NCBI RefSeq assembly: GCF_024734895.1
Contig: NZ_CP091430.1
Span: 5,908,501-5,972,500, forward strand
Source of the DNA: Paenibacillus spongiae
GTDB lineage: Bacteria > Bacillota > Bacilli > Paenibacillales > Paenibacillaceae
Direction: 5' to 3'
DNA: 64,000 nucleotides
The notes under the pieces: model-generated
The model's database searches: none
Seen by the model: only the letters and a program-made list of their open reading frames with translations
Told to the model about the DNA's origin: nothing
Part shown: piece by piece, positions 8,491-18,229 of the stretch
How the letters are laid out: each line of letters begins with the position of its first letter
How positions within the stretch are numbered: position 1 is the first letter of the stretch
Program-made: the position numbers and the translations under genes

Positions 8491-9270
8491 ATGACACAAC
8501 CCCTAATTTATGGTCCAACCTTGCAAGCATCGGGCGCCTTTGACGGCGGGAAGATAACCGAGCAGAAGCCGATCGGCTTTCCGGGCGAAGGCTCCGTGAT
8601 CAAGCGGGTCGGGCCGCTGTTCTACTGGGCATGGGCAGAATCGAAGGAGGAAGGCTACATTCCGCTTCACCCCCATCAAGCCTTCGAAATAATGACCTAC
8701 GTCGTTCAGGGTCAAGCGATGCACGGGGATACGCTCGGCACGAAGAGTATCATTGGCGCTGGCGGTGCGCAAGTGATGCAGACGGGCTCCGGGGTCAGTC
8801 ATGAGGAACGTTTTATCGGGCCGGATATGGAAGGCTTCCAAATATGGTTCGAGCCTTCCATGAAGGAAGCGCTGCAGCGCCAGCCGACCTACAGCCAGTT
8901 CGAGCATGACCAATTCCCTTCCGAGCAAGGCGACGGGTACGTCAGCAAGAACGTTCTCGGGCCGGACTCCCCAATCGAATTGGTCGCGGAAGCACAGATG
9001 TGGGACGTCACGATCGAGCCAGGCCGGACGTTCCGCCACACGATTGCCGAAGATAAGACACTGACTGCTTTGGCGATCCGCGGCAACGGAACGATCGGCT
9101 ACGCGTCGGAGGAGCGCCTGGCAGCACGCTTTAACCATAAAGATTTTATCGTTCAACGAGCCGATGATGCGCTCGAAATCATCTTGACCGCCACGGATGA
9201 AGCAGCATTGCGAATAATTCTGATCGAGGTGCCGACCAACGTCTCCTATCCTCTGTTGCGGAAGCGTTAA
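8491..9270 (+). CDS. pirin-family protein
   Basis: 259 residues with two cupin folds. The N-terminal cupin keeps the pirin metal motif: HPHQAFEIMTYVVQGQAMH and, 40 residues on, SGVSHEE. Bacterial pirins are cytosolic non-heme iron proteins; some degrade quercetin, others act as redox regulators, and the role here is unknown. I chose ATG 8491 because GAGGAGG precedes it by nine bases; an in-frame ATG at 8446 lacks a ribosome site. The gene stands alone with its own promoter, AT-rich palindromic operator and terminator, suggesting stress or quinone-type induction. Confidence 0.88.
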   Translation: MTQPLIYGPTLQASGAFDGGKITEQKPIGFPGEGSVIKRVGPLFYWAWAESKEEGYIPLHPHQAFEIMTYVVQGQAMHGDTLGTKSIIGAGGAQVMQTGSGVSHEERFIGPDMEGFQIWFEPSMKEALQRQPTYSQFEHDQFPSEQGDGYVSKNVLGPDSPIELVAEAQMWDVTIEPGRTFRHTIAEDKTLTALAIRGNGTIGYASEERLAARFNHKDFIVQRADDALEIILTATDEAALRIILIEVPTNVSYPLLRKR

Positions 9271-9285
9271 TCGTATATATGAATA

Positions 9286-9325
9286 AGCAGACTGTCACGA
9301 TTTGGTGCCAGTCTGCTTTCATTAT
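9286..9325 (+). terminator. intrinsic terminator of the pirin gene
   Basis: GCAGACTG pairs with CAGTCTGC and is followed by TTTCATT. Confidence 0.75.
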
Positions 9326-9359
9326 AAGTCTCAAAAACGAATGGTCGACCTTAGGGCAG

Positions 9360-10253
9360 TCATGACATAAGCTGCTTCGGAGACAGCATGTCGATAAACC
9401 GGGAGGATGCCAGCGGAAGCGGCATCCCTCTTCTCACAGCAATGCCGATCGTTCTGGGCGGTATCGGCTCGGCCGTCCGAAGCTCGAACAGTTCCCCCGC
9501 TTCAAGCTCCGAGGCGACGAACGAACGGATGACGAATGCCGCCCCGAACCCCCGCCGCGCGAATTCGACCAGCAGATCGACGCTGCCCAGCTCGATATCC
9601 GCTTCAACGGCTACCCCTTGTCCCGCTAACCACCTCTCGAGAAACCGGCGTGTACCGCTTCCCTGCGACAGCAGCAGCAGCGGCGTGGATGCGATTTCCA
9701 CGCCTGTCAGCGGCTTATCCGATAATGAGCGGTAAGCATCGCCTACAACAAAGGTATCTTGGATGGCGGACAATGGCTGAATCTCAAGCATGGGATCGTC
9801 GACCGGCATGGGGACGATGATGCAGTCCGTTAAGCCATCCTTCAACCGTTCGATCAGATCCGGCGTCTTGCCATGGGAGAGTCGGATCCGGACGTTTGGA
9901 TACAAGGTGCGGTATTCGTCAAGCTGCCCGAGCAGCAGATGCTTCATGAGGGAATCGCTCGCTCCTATCCGCAGCTCTCCGGCAGCGAGACGCTTCAAGG
10001 CATCCATCCGCTGCTCACCCGCATCAAGCAGCGTCAACGACCGCTCCACATAACCGAGCAGCGCCTGGCCCTCCGCCGTCAGTTCGACGCCTTTGGATAA
10101 CCGATGAAACAGCTTAAGGCCTAACTGGCCTTCTAATTGTTTGATCGCATAACTGACAGAGGGCTGCGTAATATACAGCTCCTGAGCCGCCTTGGTCAAA
10201 TTGCCGGCCTTGGCCGTATGGAGAAAGATACGGTACCACTCCAAATTGAGCAT
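9360..10253 (-). CDS. LysR-family transcriptional regulator
   Basis: 297 residues from the ATG preceded by GAGGTG nine bases upstream; a GTG four codons earlier is in frame. The N-terminal winged helix-turn-helix is textbook (AGNLTKAAQELYITQPSVSYAIKQLEGQLGLKLFHR), followed by a two-lobed LysR substrate-binding domain (GELRIGASDSLMKHLL onwards). It is divergent from aroA, with a palindrome in the shared 120-bp gap, so it probably controls itself and perhaps aroA. The effector is not recognisable; the general pattern resembles CysL/CbbR-type regulators. Confidence 0.9.
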   Translation of the reverse strand: MLNLEWYRIFLHTAKAGNLTKAAQELYITQPSVSYAIKQLEGQLGLKLFHRLSKGVELTAEGQALLGYVERSLTLLDAGEQRMDALKRLAAGELRIGASDSLMKHLLLGQLDEYRTLYPNVRIRLSHGKTPDLIERLKDGLTDCIIVPMPVDDPMLEIQPLSAIQDTFVVGDAYRSLSDKPLTGVEIASTPLLLLSQGSGTRRFLERWLAGQGVAVEADIELGSVDLLVEFARRGFGAAFVIRSFVASELEAGELFELRTAEPIPPRTIGIAVRRGMPLPLASSRFIDMLSPKQLMS

Positions 10254-10267
10254 GACATAGAACACCT

Positions 10268-10280
10268 CTATAGCATATAG
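10268..10280. promoter_or_regulatory. candidate LysR binding site
   Basis: CTATAGCATATAG, a 5-3-5 inverted repeat containing the T-N11-A pattern, lies just upstream of the LysR start and about 40 bp before the aroA -10 hexamer (TATAAT at 10318-10323). Confidence 0.45.
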
Positions 10281-10375
10281 CTGTAATTAGTATTTCTTTT
10301 ATCGATATGATCCCCATTATAATTTATTTAGACACAGCCGTCCATGAGGATAATATAAGAGAGGATGATGATTCT

Positions 10376-11731
10376 ATGACTGCTCAATCCGTTCAACAGC
10401 CGGATCACGAGGCTCGCTCTCCGTGGTCCCGTCATAACGACTGTCAGGAGGCCGTTCTATCTCCCGCTTCGAACCCTGTTCATGCCAAACTAACCGTCCC
10501 CGGGAGCAAAAGCCTGACGAACCGTGCGCTCATCATAGCCGCATTGGCTTCGGGTACCTCCGAATTGGCAGGTATTCTGAAGAGCGACGATTCGTATTGG
10601 TGCATCGACAGCTTACGCCGCCTCGGCATCTCGATTACGATGGACGGCGAACGCGCAATCGTCGAAGGGGGCGGCGGTGTTTGGCCTATCCGACATGGGG
10701 AGCTGTATGCCGGCGCAGCCGGCACTGTCGCCCGCTTCTTACCTGGAGCACTCGCTGCCGCAAGCGGGCACTGGACATTAAGAGGAAGCAAACGAATGAG
10801 TGAGCGGCCGATTGCGCCGCTTGTGGGTGCCCTGACCTCGCTCGGAGCCGATATCCGGTATGCGGAGAACGGACATCGGCTGCCGGTTTCCGTCGAAGGG
10901 AAAGGGCTTCGGGGCGGAACGATTGATATGCCAGGCGACCAATCGAGCCAATTCATCAGCGGCCTGCTGATCGCCGCCCCTTATGCGAAAGAACCCGTGA
11001 CAGTTCATATTAACGGTCCGATCGTGCAGCATGATTATGTGGAGATGACTCTGGCAACCATGAGTCAGTTCGGGGCCGATGCCCAGATGGGCATCGATAA
11101 ACAGACGATTTATGTCCACCCCCGCCGTTATGAGGCGCGGTCCTTTGCATTAGAACCCGATGTATCGACTTGCGGCTATTTCTGGGCGCTTGCCGCCCTC
11201 ACGAACGGGTATATCCGTGTCGAAGGCCTTCCCGCCAATACCCGCCAGCCGGATATGCTGCTCTTGAAGGCGTTGGAACAAATGGGCTGTACAACTGCGG
11301 TGGAGAACAATGCCGTAGAAGTTCGGGGTACGGGGCAGCTTACGGGAGGGTTTACGGTGAGCATGAAAGAATGGTCCGACCAGACGTTGACGATGGCGGC
11401 ATTGGCCGTGTTCGCCGACGGTCCGATTACGCTGACGGATGCCGCTCATATCCGCCATCATGAATGTGACCGTATTGAGGCAATCTGCTCCGAGCTCGCC
11501 AAGCTCGGCATTCGAACGGATGAGCATCCGGACGGCCTCACGGTATACCCCGGGGAGCCGCTCCCTGCTCTTCTCGATCCGCATGACGATCATCGAATGG
11601 CCATGGCGCTCTCCCTGATTGGAGCCAAGATTCCCGGCGTCCGGATTGCCGACCCCGGCTGCGTATCCAAGACATGCCCCGATTATTGGGAACGCTTGGA
11701 CGCACTTGGAATCGGCGTGCAGCTGCGATAA
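10376..11731 (+). CDS. aroA: 3-phosphoshikimate 1-carboxyvinyltransferase (EPSP synthase)
   Basis: 451 residues; a cytosolic shikimate-pathway enzyme joining PEP to shikimate-3-phosphate. The active-site PGSKSLTNRAL lies after an unusual tail of about 40 residues. Also seen are DMPGDQSSQFISGLLIAAP and the C-terminal DPHDDHRMAMAL and DPGCVSKTCPDYW blocks. The normal GNAGTAxRP or GNSGTTxR loop is replaced by AGAAGTVARF, so it falls outside the common class I/II patterns. ATG 10376 is chosen because GAGAGGATG precedes it and the earlier ATG (10307) would lie upstream of the TATAAT. Confidence 0.9.
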   Translation: MTAQSVQQPDHEARSPWSRHNDCQEAVLSPASNPVHAKLTVPGSKSLTNRALIIAALASGTSELAGILKSDDSYWCIDSLRRLGISITMDGERAIVEGGGGVWPIRHGELYAGAAGTVARFLPGALAAASGHWTLRGSKRMSERPIAPLVGALTSLGADIRYAENGHRLPVSVEGKGLRGGTIDMPGDQSSQFISGLLIAAPYAKEPVTVHINGPIVQHDYVEMTLATMSQFGADAQMGIDKQTIYVHPRRYEARSFALEPDVSTCGYFWALAALTNGYIRVEGLPANTRQPDMLLLKALEQMGCTTAVENNAVEVRGTGQLTGGFTVSMKEWSDQTLTMAALAVFADGPITLTDAAHIRHHECDRIEAICSELAKLGIRTDEHPDGLTVYPGEPLPALLDPHDDHRMAMALSLIGAKIPGVRIADPGCVSKTCPDYWERLDALGIGVQLR

Positions 11732-11752
11732 GATCCCTGCTCGCAGCAACTC

Positions 11753-13690
11753 TTACGCGGTATTCGGCTGCTCTTCCTTCGAGGTGCGTCCGAATATCCG
11801 CTTGCGGGCGAACGTTAAGGCGATTATCGTCAGCAGAATCGATAGAATGCCGAAGAGGAGCAATGCGATTAAATCGATGCGAAGGGATTGATATTCCCCC
11901 GTCGATAGAATGGTCCGCAATCCCTGTACCGTATAGGTAATGGGCAGGAAGCTGTGAACCGCCTGCAACCCTTCCGGGATAAGTTCCACAGGAAAGGTGC
12001 CCTCCGTCGCGGTTAGCTGCAGCACGAGCAAGATGATTCCAATGAACCGTCCGACGTTATCCATGACAGTTACAAGCAGCTGAATAACCGCCATAAATAC
12101 CAGGCTGATAAAGAGCGTGAACCAGCCGAAGTCGATCGTGTTCCGCGGCTCAATGCCTACAATACCGATTAAGACGATACACAGGATGATCACTTGAAAC
12201 AGCGAGACGATCGCCAATATGACATATTTGGAGAGGAACCAGCTCCACCCCGATGGAGGCGGCGAAGCCGTTTCGCGCAGCGGAAACACCGTACTGAGCA
12301 GAAGTGCGCCTACATAGAGGCTGATCGAGATGAAGAAGGGCGCCATCCCGGTACCGTAGTTGGGGATGGTCGTGACCGGCTCCTCCTTGAGGCGGACGGG
12401 ATTGGCCATCATCTCATATAGCGGTTGCGACGCATGGAGACTCTTCAAGTCTTCCGCGCCATCCGCAAGTGCTCTGCTGAGCTTGCTGCTGCCGTCCACA
12501 AGCTTTCTCTCACCTGCCGCCAGCTTGTCCAAGCCGCTAATTAACGTATCCCAGCCTAGTCGCAGTTGATGAACGCCGTTCTTCAGCGAAGCGGCGCCTT
12601 TACTCAACTCGGACGCCCCAGAAGACAGCTTCTTAAGATTGTCGTCGGCCTGCTTCACCCCGGCTTCCAGCTTACCGAAGCTGCCGGTCAAATCCGCCAT
12701 GCCCTTATTCAGCTTATCCAAGCTGGCCGACAGCTTCTTAAGGCCGCCCGAAACTTGTTCTCCCGCTGCAGTCAGGGCTGCATAGGTTTTGTTCTCCGCA
12801 AGCTCCGGGGTCTCGCTGCCTAATTGTGCGATCAGCGCGTTCACTCCATCCGAGCCGGTAGAAATTTGCTTCAATCCTTGAGCGAGCTGATCGCCGCCGG
12901 CCCGGGCATCGGACAGCCCTTTGCCGAAGGCTGACATTCCAGCAGCCGCTTGCGAAACGCCTCCTTCCAGCTTGGCGGCTCCGCTCGCCAATTGCGCGGC
13001 GGCACGCTGAAGCGAAGCAGCCCCTTCATCCAACTGCTTCAGCGATGCTTGCCTGCCCTTCACCTCGCTCAGCAGCCTATCGGTACCTGAAGCAAGCTCC
13101 GTCATCCCCGTGTGGAGGTCTCCCGCTCCCTTGCTCGCCTCCTGCATGCCATCCTTCAATTGTTCCAAACTATTGAATATCGCTTCCGTATAGGTACGCG
13201 TTAGCTGCTCGGATAGCTGCCCGCGTATTTTCTCCACGCCGCTCTCGCCAATTTTGGCTACCGTATAATTCAGCCCTTCATTCGACTTCACGATGAGCTC
13301 AAGAGGTGTCGGCTGATTCTCGGTTAATGTTGTCGCCCGCTTGGAGAAGTCCTTCGGGATCATGATGCCGAAATAATAATTGTTGTTCAACAGCCCCCGG
13401 TCGGCTTCCTCCCGTCCGATAAAATGCCATTCGAACGAATGATCCTTCTTGAACTCTTCCACCAGATCATTGCCGATCGCAAAGGTTTCGCCCTTATAAG
13501 TTACAGGCTGGTCCTCGTTGACAACGGCGACAGGAATCTTCTCGATATGGGCATAAGGATCCCAGAACGCCCACAGGTACGTTCCGCCATATAGAGCCGG
13601 AACCAGCATGATTCCGAGCAGCGCAATAACAGTCTTAGGCGTGCGGATGACCTTGCCCCACTCCGAACCTAACCAGGATAAACCTTTCAT
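11753..13690 (-). CDS. YhgE/Pip family membrane protein
   Basis: About 645 residues. One N-terminal helix (VIALLGIMLVPALYGGTYLW) is followed by an extracytoplasmic domain of about 430 residues rich in coiled-coil heptads with repeated LxxGxxxLxxG motifs, then five or six C-terminal helices of the ABC-2 permease type. This is the architecture of YhgE/Pip (phage infection protein) and of EsaA-like proteins. Proposed roles are export or surface-receptor functions, not settled. GGAGG lies seven bases before the second of two tandem ATGs, which I took as the start. No partner ATPase is adjacent. Confidence 0.88.
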   Translation of the reverse strand: MKGLSWLGSEWGKVIRTPKTVIALLGIMLVPALYGGTYLWAFWDPYAHIEKIPVAVVNEDQPVTYKGETFAIGNDLVEEFKKDHSFEWHFIGREEADRGLLNNNYYFGIMIPKDFSKRATTLTENQPTPLELIVKSNEGLNYTVAKIGESGVEKIRGQLSEQLTRTYTEAIFNSLEQLKDGMQEASKGAGDLHTGMTELASGTDRLLSEVKGRQASLKQLDEGAASLQRAAAQLASGAAKLEGGVSQAAAGMSAFGKGLSDARAGGDQLAQGLKQISTGSDGVNALIAQLGSETPELAENKTYAALTAAGEQVSGGLKKLSASLDKLNKGMADLTGSFGKLEAGVKQADDNLKKLSSGASELSKGAASLKNGVHQLRLGWDTLISGLDKLAAGERKLVDGSSKLSRALADGAEDLKSLHASQPLYEMMANPVRLKEEPVTTIPNYGTGMAPFFISISLYVGALLLSTVFPLRETASPPPSGWSWFLSKYVILAIVSLFQVIILCIVLIGIVGIEPRNTIDFGWFTLFISLVFMAVIQLLVTVMDNVGRFIGIILLVLQLTATEGTFPVELIPEGLQAVHSFLPITYTVQGLRTILSTGEYQSLRIDLIALLLFGILSILLTIIALTFARKRIFGRTSKEEQPNTA

Positions 13691-13869
13691 CATGTTTCCT
13701 CCAAACAACTGGGAATGATTGCAAACCCGCAGCGTTATTATGGAGTTTATATCCGGTTACTATACGTCAGCCGTTCCTTCAGTTTTGCCGAATGTTCATC
13801 TCATAACGGAACACGGTCCCGGGTATCCTAACGCATACAGAAGAACGCGATAAGAAATGGGGGACTATC

Positions 13870-14901
13870 ATGCTGGGTTCGGCAATCACGATATCCATGC
13901 TGGCGTTGGCGGGAATAGGGTACAAGCTGTCCGGGTTCGTCATTCATATTCGAACCTATAAGGATGAGGAGATCTACAAATTCGAGACAAACGGGGGAAC
14001 GATTGTTCAAGCAGACATTGAGCGGATGGCGAAGGAAGAGGTGAGCATTGAATCGCCGTTCGGATACCGGCTGCGCGGCTGGTTCTTCCCCGCCGAACAG
14101 GATCAAGGCAAGCTCGTCGTGCTGGTGCACGGCGTCACTTCTTCACTGGTAGGGTCGCTGAAATATATGGATATATTCCGCCGCAGAGGCTTCCATGTGC
14201 TCGCTTACGACCACCGCCGGCACGGTCTCAGCGGCGGCCCTTCGACAACATACGGCTACTATGAGAAGCATGATCTCAAAGCATGCATCGATTGGGCGCT
14301 TGAACGATACGGTCCGGACTGTAAAATCGGGGTGCTCGGGGAATCTATGGGCGCCGCAACGGCGCTGCAGCATGCGGCCATCGACCGGCGGGCGGCCTTC
14401 TATATTGTAGATTGCCCTTATTCCGACTTAACCGCCCAGCTCAAATACCGGTTGAAAAAAGATTTTCACATGCCTCCCGTTCCGCTGATGCAGCTTGCCG
14501 GATTATTCGTCTGGATGCGAACCGGAATGAAATTCAAGCAGGTCTCCCCGATCCGGGATGTGTCGGGGGTCGATACTCCTATTCTGTTTATCCACGGAGA
14601 TGCGGACGACTATATACCGATGGAGATGACGCTTCAGCTCCATGAGGCGAAGCCGGGCTTCAAGCGGCTGTATCTCATGCCAGGCGCCGACCATGCGCAG
14701 TCGCTGCGTACAAACCGGGAGGAGTATGACCGTGTAGTGGGTGAATTCTTGGCGGAGCTTGGTTTGGCGGAACCGGTAGAATCGACCGGCGTCGCAGCCA
14801 CAGGAGAAGCGGAGGGTAAGAATCGGAACCGGCTGGAGGTACCGGCTTATCTCTGTGCGGACGAATTGACGGCGAGTTCCGAAGCGCAGCTTCAGAATTA
14901 G
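13870..14901 (+). CDS. alpha/beta hydrolase, membrane-anchored
   Basis: 343 residues. A short N-terminal hydrophobic segment (residues 1-20) precedes an alpha/beta hydrolase domain of the YqkD/BAAT-like type. The oxyanion segment LVHGVTSSLVGSLKY, the nucleophile elbow GVLGESMGAAT, the acid in FIHGDADDYIP and the catalytic His in PGADHAQS are all present, so it should be active. The C-terminal 45 residues are low-complexity and not part of the fold. GGGGG precedes the ATG. The substrate is unknown. Confidence 0.86.
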   Translation: MLGSAITISMLALAGIGYKLSGFVIHIRTYKDEEIYKFETNGGTIVQADIERMAKEEVSIESPFGYRLRGWFFPAEQDQGKLVVLVHGVTSSLVGSLKYMDIFRRRGFHVLAYDHRRHGLSGGPSTTYGYYEKHDLKACIDWALERYGPDCKIGVLGESMGAATALQHAAIDRRAAFYIVDCPYSDLTAQLKYRLKKDFHMPPVPLMQLAGLFVWMRTGMKFKQVSPIRDVSGVDTPILFIHGDADDYIPMEMTLQLHEAKPGFKRLYLMPGADHAQSLRTNREEYDRVVGEFLAELGLAEPVESTGVAATGEAEGKNRNRLEVPAYLCADELTASSEAQLQN

Positions 14902-14954
14902 TCACGCGGATGCCTCGCATGAGCTGTATCCAATGAAAGTACGTGATAATAATG

Positions 14955-15007
14955 AAAGGGGCGTAACAGTTCTCCTCCCCCTAAGAGGGGAAAGCTGTTA
15001 CGCCTTC
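14955..15007. terminator. bidirectional terminator
   Basis: A 13- to 14-bp stem built on GGCGTAACAG/CTGTTACGCC, with an inner CCTCCCC/AGAGGGG stem, lies between the converging hydrolase and SDR genes, with A/T-rich flanks on both sides. Confidence 0.8.
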
Positions 15008-15013
15008 CTTAGG

Positions 15014-15856
15014 TTAATAGTTCTGCCAGGTGTAAACCGGCTCCCAGCAGAGCGCTTCCCGCGCACGCCGGTTACTGACAAGTGCTGTGAACCCGGAGAG
15101 CTCTTCCCGTATGTCGGTCACTTCCGGGAAATAGCTCGCAATCAGCTCCGGCGTCTCCACATCGGATAGCGTCACGCTGGAGGTGATATTCATCCCCTCA
15201 GGACTCAATCCGTCCGTTTCGAGCGCCAGCCGGCAAGCAGCAGACGCATCGCGAACATCCACATGGCTGTATAAATTTCGCTTGAATAAAGCCGGATTGG
15301 ACTTCATGGCGCGGGTCAAATCCGGCCATTCTCGTTCCGAGATGATCGTCGAGAAGCGCAGCGGCACGACCTGCAAGCCCGAATTCCGGTAGAACATGGC
15401 AGCCGTCGACTCATTGAGAACCTTTGATAAGCCGTACGTTTCCTGCGGCTTCTGCGGATGCGCTTCGTCAACCGGGAAATAATCGGGTACGAACGGATGC
15501 GTTGCCCAATAGAATCCATATGACGATTCGCTCGAACCGATAACCGTCTTGCGCATGCCGAGCGCTTCGGCCGCTTCCAGAATGTTGTAAGTCGACATGA
15601 CATTATTGAAATAGATTCGCCCATGCGTGTAAAGACCGAGCCCGGGTACGGCCGCCAGATGGATTACGGCATCCGTCCCCTTCAGCGCTCCGTAAGCTTC
15701 CCCGGCATCGGTCAGCTGTGCATGGACATACTTGCACTTTCGACCTTCCGGCGCTTTGCTGTCAATAACCGTTACTTCATAACCGTGCCGCAGCAGCTCG
15801 TCTATGACGTACAAGCCAAGCTTCCCGCTGCCGCCCGTCACCGCGATACGCTTCAT
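15014..15856 (-). CDS. NAD-dependent SDR dehydrogenase/epimerase, uronate dehydrogenase-like
   Basis: 280 residues of the extended SDR family. The nucleotide-binding TGGSGKLGLYV is at residues 7-17, and the catalytic YGLSK follows an active-site Ser in VIGSSESSYGFYW. The short C-terminal domain and the early SSE...GFY pattern resemble uronate dehydrogenases, which oxidise galacturonate or glucuronate to the aldarolactone; a sugar epimerase remains possible. It is the last gene of a leftward operon that also encodes an SMP-30 lactonase and an aldarate-dehydratase-type enzyme, which supports the dehydrogenase reading. Confidence 0.75.
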   Translation of the reverse strand: MKRIAVTGGSGKLGLYVIDELLRHGYEVTVIDSKAPEGRKCKYVHAQLTDAGEAYGALKGTDAVIHLAAVPGLGLYTHGRIYFNNVMSTYNILEAAEALGMRKTVIGSSESSYGFYWATHPFVPDYFPVDEAHPQKPQETYGLSKVLNESTAAMFYRNSGLQVVPLRFSTIISEREWPDLTRAMKSNPALFKRNLYSHVDVRDASAACRLALETDGLSPEGMNITSSVTLSDVETPELIASYFPEVTDIREELSGFTALVSNRRAREALCWEPVYTWQNY

Positions 15857-15942
15857 GCCGCTTCCTCCGCATGTTCTGATTTTTCATGGCATACGCCAAA
15901 GAGCCGGATACGGCTTCTCCGCTTGGAGCATGTTCATCATTC

Positions 15943-16830
15943 TTACAGCCCGCACGGGATACCGGGATTTATCGTCTCCACCTTGTATAGCGAGGTCGTC
16001 GCCGTTATGAAGAGCGTGCGATTATCCTCTCCGCCCCAGCTGAGGTTGGCTGCAACTTCCGGAATACGTATAACGCCTAGTGCGGTGCCCGAAGAATCCA
16101 ACACCCAGATGCCTCCAGGCCCTGTCACGTAAACATTGCCGCGGACATCCACCTTCAAGCCGTCAGGAACGCCGGCTCCGACGGAAGAATCCAGCCGGGC
16201 AAACAGCCTTCCATTACGTATGATGCCGTCATCGGCCACATCATAAACAAACACGTCCTGACTCGATGAGTCGTCCACATACAGGACCCGCTCATCCGGC
16301 GAGAAGCAAAGTCCGTTCGGATGATTCCTCTCCGCGCAGAGAAGCTCGATTGCGCCGCTCTCCGGCAGGTATCGATAGACCCCTTGATAGGGCAGCTCCT
16401 GTTCGGACGGGTGGGACAACCCATAAGGCGGATCCGTAAAATAAACCCGGCCATCCGATTTCACGACGATATCGTTCGGGCTGTTCAGCCGCTTCCCTTC
16501 GAACCGGTCGACGAGCGTCCGGACGGAGCCGCTCTCCTCCGTCACGGATACTCTGCGGTTGCCATGCTCGCATGCAAGCAAGCGTCCATGTCGGTCCAGC
16601 GTCAAGCCGTTGCTATTGCCGCTCGGCTCGCGGAACGGCTGCACGCCGTCTTGCGGACTCCAGCAGTAGATCCGATTGGCGGGAATATCGCTGAAGAAGA
16701 GAAGTCCCCGCTGCGAATCCCATACCGGCCCTTCAATAAACTGAAACCCGCTCGCGAGCTTGCTTACCGCGGCGTCGTCGGCGATAATGCCGCTCCACGC
16801 CGAATGATATTGTATTGCCTGCTCCGCCAC
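15943..16830 (-). CDS. SMP-30/gluconolactonase family lactonase
   Basis: 295 residues from a GTG preceded by AGAGGAGG at nine bases; the frame extends 31 codons further upstream without a ribosome site. A six-bladed SMP-30 propeller with typical motifs: FIEGPVWDSQRGLLFFSDIPANRI (metal Glu), GKRLNSPNDIVVKSDGRVYFTDPPYG (Asn/Asp) and ERNHPNGLCFSPDERVLYVDDS. The family hydrolyses sugar lactones in the cytosol. In this operon it would open the aldarolactone made by the SDR enzyme downstream. Confidence 0.87.
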   Translation of the reverse strand: MAEQAIQYHSAWSGIIADDAAVSKLASGFQFIEGPVWDSQRGLLFFSDIPANRIYCWSPQDGVQPFREPSGNSNGLTLDRHGRLLACEHGNRRVSVTEESGSVRTLVDRFEGKRLNSPNDIVVKSDGRVYFTDPPYGLSHPSEQELPYQGVYRYLPESGAIELLCAERNHPNGLCFSPDERVLYVDDSSSQDVFVYDVADDGIIRNGRLFARLDSSVGAGVPDGLKVDVRGNVYVTGPGGIWVLDSSGTALGVIRIPEVAANLSWGGEDNRTLFITATTSLYKVETINPGIPCGL

Positions 16831-16919
16831 CTTGTTCGTCCTCCTCTCCAAGCTACGGTGCCCTGCGTTCCAACCGGAATCGGAGAGCACGCTTCTCATT
16901 CCTGTCTGGCCTGCTAGGA

Positions 16920-18149
16920 TCAAGGGCGGACGATCGTTCCGTCCGCCTTGCGGTCAATCGGATACGGCTTGTGATAGAAGCGCGTCCGAAGCTCCGGATT
17001 CACGAGCTTTGCCGCTTTCTCCTCGTCGATGTCGACGCCCAGTCCCGGACGCTCATTCGCGTAGAGATGGCCGTCCGATAAGACCGCATGGCCGGGGAAA
17101 GCTTCCAATTCCTCCGGACGGAACGTATTCTCTTCCTGAATGCCGAAATTCCAGATGGCCATATCCAGATGCATCGCCGCCGCCTGATTAACCGGGTCGT
17201 TGTCGCCTCCCTCCTGCCATGCGGTGCGAACGCCGTAAGGCTCGGCAAGAGCGGCAATTTTCCGGCACGCCGTTATGCCTCCGCCCTTGGAAACCCGGAC
17301 GCGGATGAAGTCGATCAGCCGTTCCTGAATGAGCGGCAGCCATTCATGCGGACTGGTGAACAATTCCCCCATCGCCTGCGGAGTCGTACACTGCTGGCGG
17401 ATGGAACGGAACCACGCGATCTGCTCCGGCGGGAGCACGTCTTCAAGAAAGAACAGCCGGTACGGCTCCAGACGCTTCGATAGAATAACCGCCCCTTGCG
17501 AGCTCAAATGCTCGTGAACGTCATGCGTGAATTTCGCTTCCGACCCAAAGCGGACGCGCAGCTGCTCGAACATATTCGGAATGGCTTCCAGGTAAGCTTC
17601 CTCATCGAAGACCGCAGCTGCCGGCCAAGCGTTCGTCGGCCGCTTCGCCCGCTCGGAAGGAAGGAAACCGCCTCCGCCGTATGCGCCCAGCTGGCAGCGG
17701 ACGACGGGATACCCTTCCTCCTGATAGCGTACGATTTCCTCCGAGAGCTCGGCAATATCCCTGCCGCTTGCGTGAGCATAGCATGGCACGGCCGAGCGGC
17801 AAGGTCCGCCAAGCAGCCGGTAAACCGGCATTCCCGCTTCCTTGCCCTTAATATCCCAGAGCGCCATGTCGATGGCGCCGATGGCCGTCATCAGCGCTGA
17901 ACCGTTGCGCCAATACCCGCTCTGGTACATCGACTGCCAAATATCTTCGATCGCGCCCGCGTCGCGTCCGATCAGCGTAGGTCCGAGCAGCTCCTCGATA
18001 ACGGCAATAACCGCGCTGGGATTGAAGTAGTCGTTCGCCGAGCCGATTCCGTACAGCCCGGGCTGGTCGGTCTCCACCTTAACGATCGTCCAGCTGTTAT
18101 CTTGGCGGGTGCGGATGATACGCACCCGTTTGATGGTCGTCATAGACAC
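16920..18149 (-). CDS. enolase-superfamily sugar-acid dehydratase (RspA/ManD-like)
   Basis: 409 residues of the mandelate racemase/muconate lactonising enzyme group. It has a capping domain (1-120) and a TIM barrel with metal ligands in FTHDVHEHL, FFLEDVLPPE and MGELFTSP, and a C-terminal RTAWQEGGDNDPVNQ loop of the RspA/mannonate-dehydratase-like subgroup. Canonical mannonate dehydratases have a His in the AWH segment; here it is Gln, so the substrate probably differs. Expected reaction: dehydration of an acid sugar (aldonate or aldarate). It sits between the dioxygenase and lactonase genes. Confidence 0.83.
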   Translation of the reverse strand: MSMTTIKRVRIIRTRQDNSWTIVKVETDQPGLYGIGSANDYFNPSAVIAVIEELLGPTLIGRDAGAIEDIWQSMYQSGYWRNGSALMTAIGAIDMALWDIKGKEAGMPVYRLLGGPCRSAVPCYAHASGRDIAELSEEIVRYQEEGYPVVRCQLGAYGGGGFLPSERAKRPTNAWPAAAVFDEEAYLEAIPNMFEQLRVRFGSEAKFTHDVHEHLSSQGAVILSKRLEPYRLFFLEDVLPPEQIAWFRSIRQQCTTPQAMGELFTSPHEWLPLIQERLIDFIRVRVSKGGGITACRKIAALAEPYGVRTAWQEGGDNDPVNQAAAMHLDMAIWNFGIQEENTFRPEELEAFPGHAVLSDGHLYANERPGLGVDIDEEKAAKLVNPELRTRFYHKPYPIDRKADGTIVRP

Positions 18150-18229
18150 GCCTCCTATACGATTGTAGAAGAGACCGCTTCTTCAGCGGTCTCATTGTAG
18201 ATGCTTACGGTGCCAATGCCCGGACCAGG

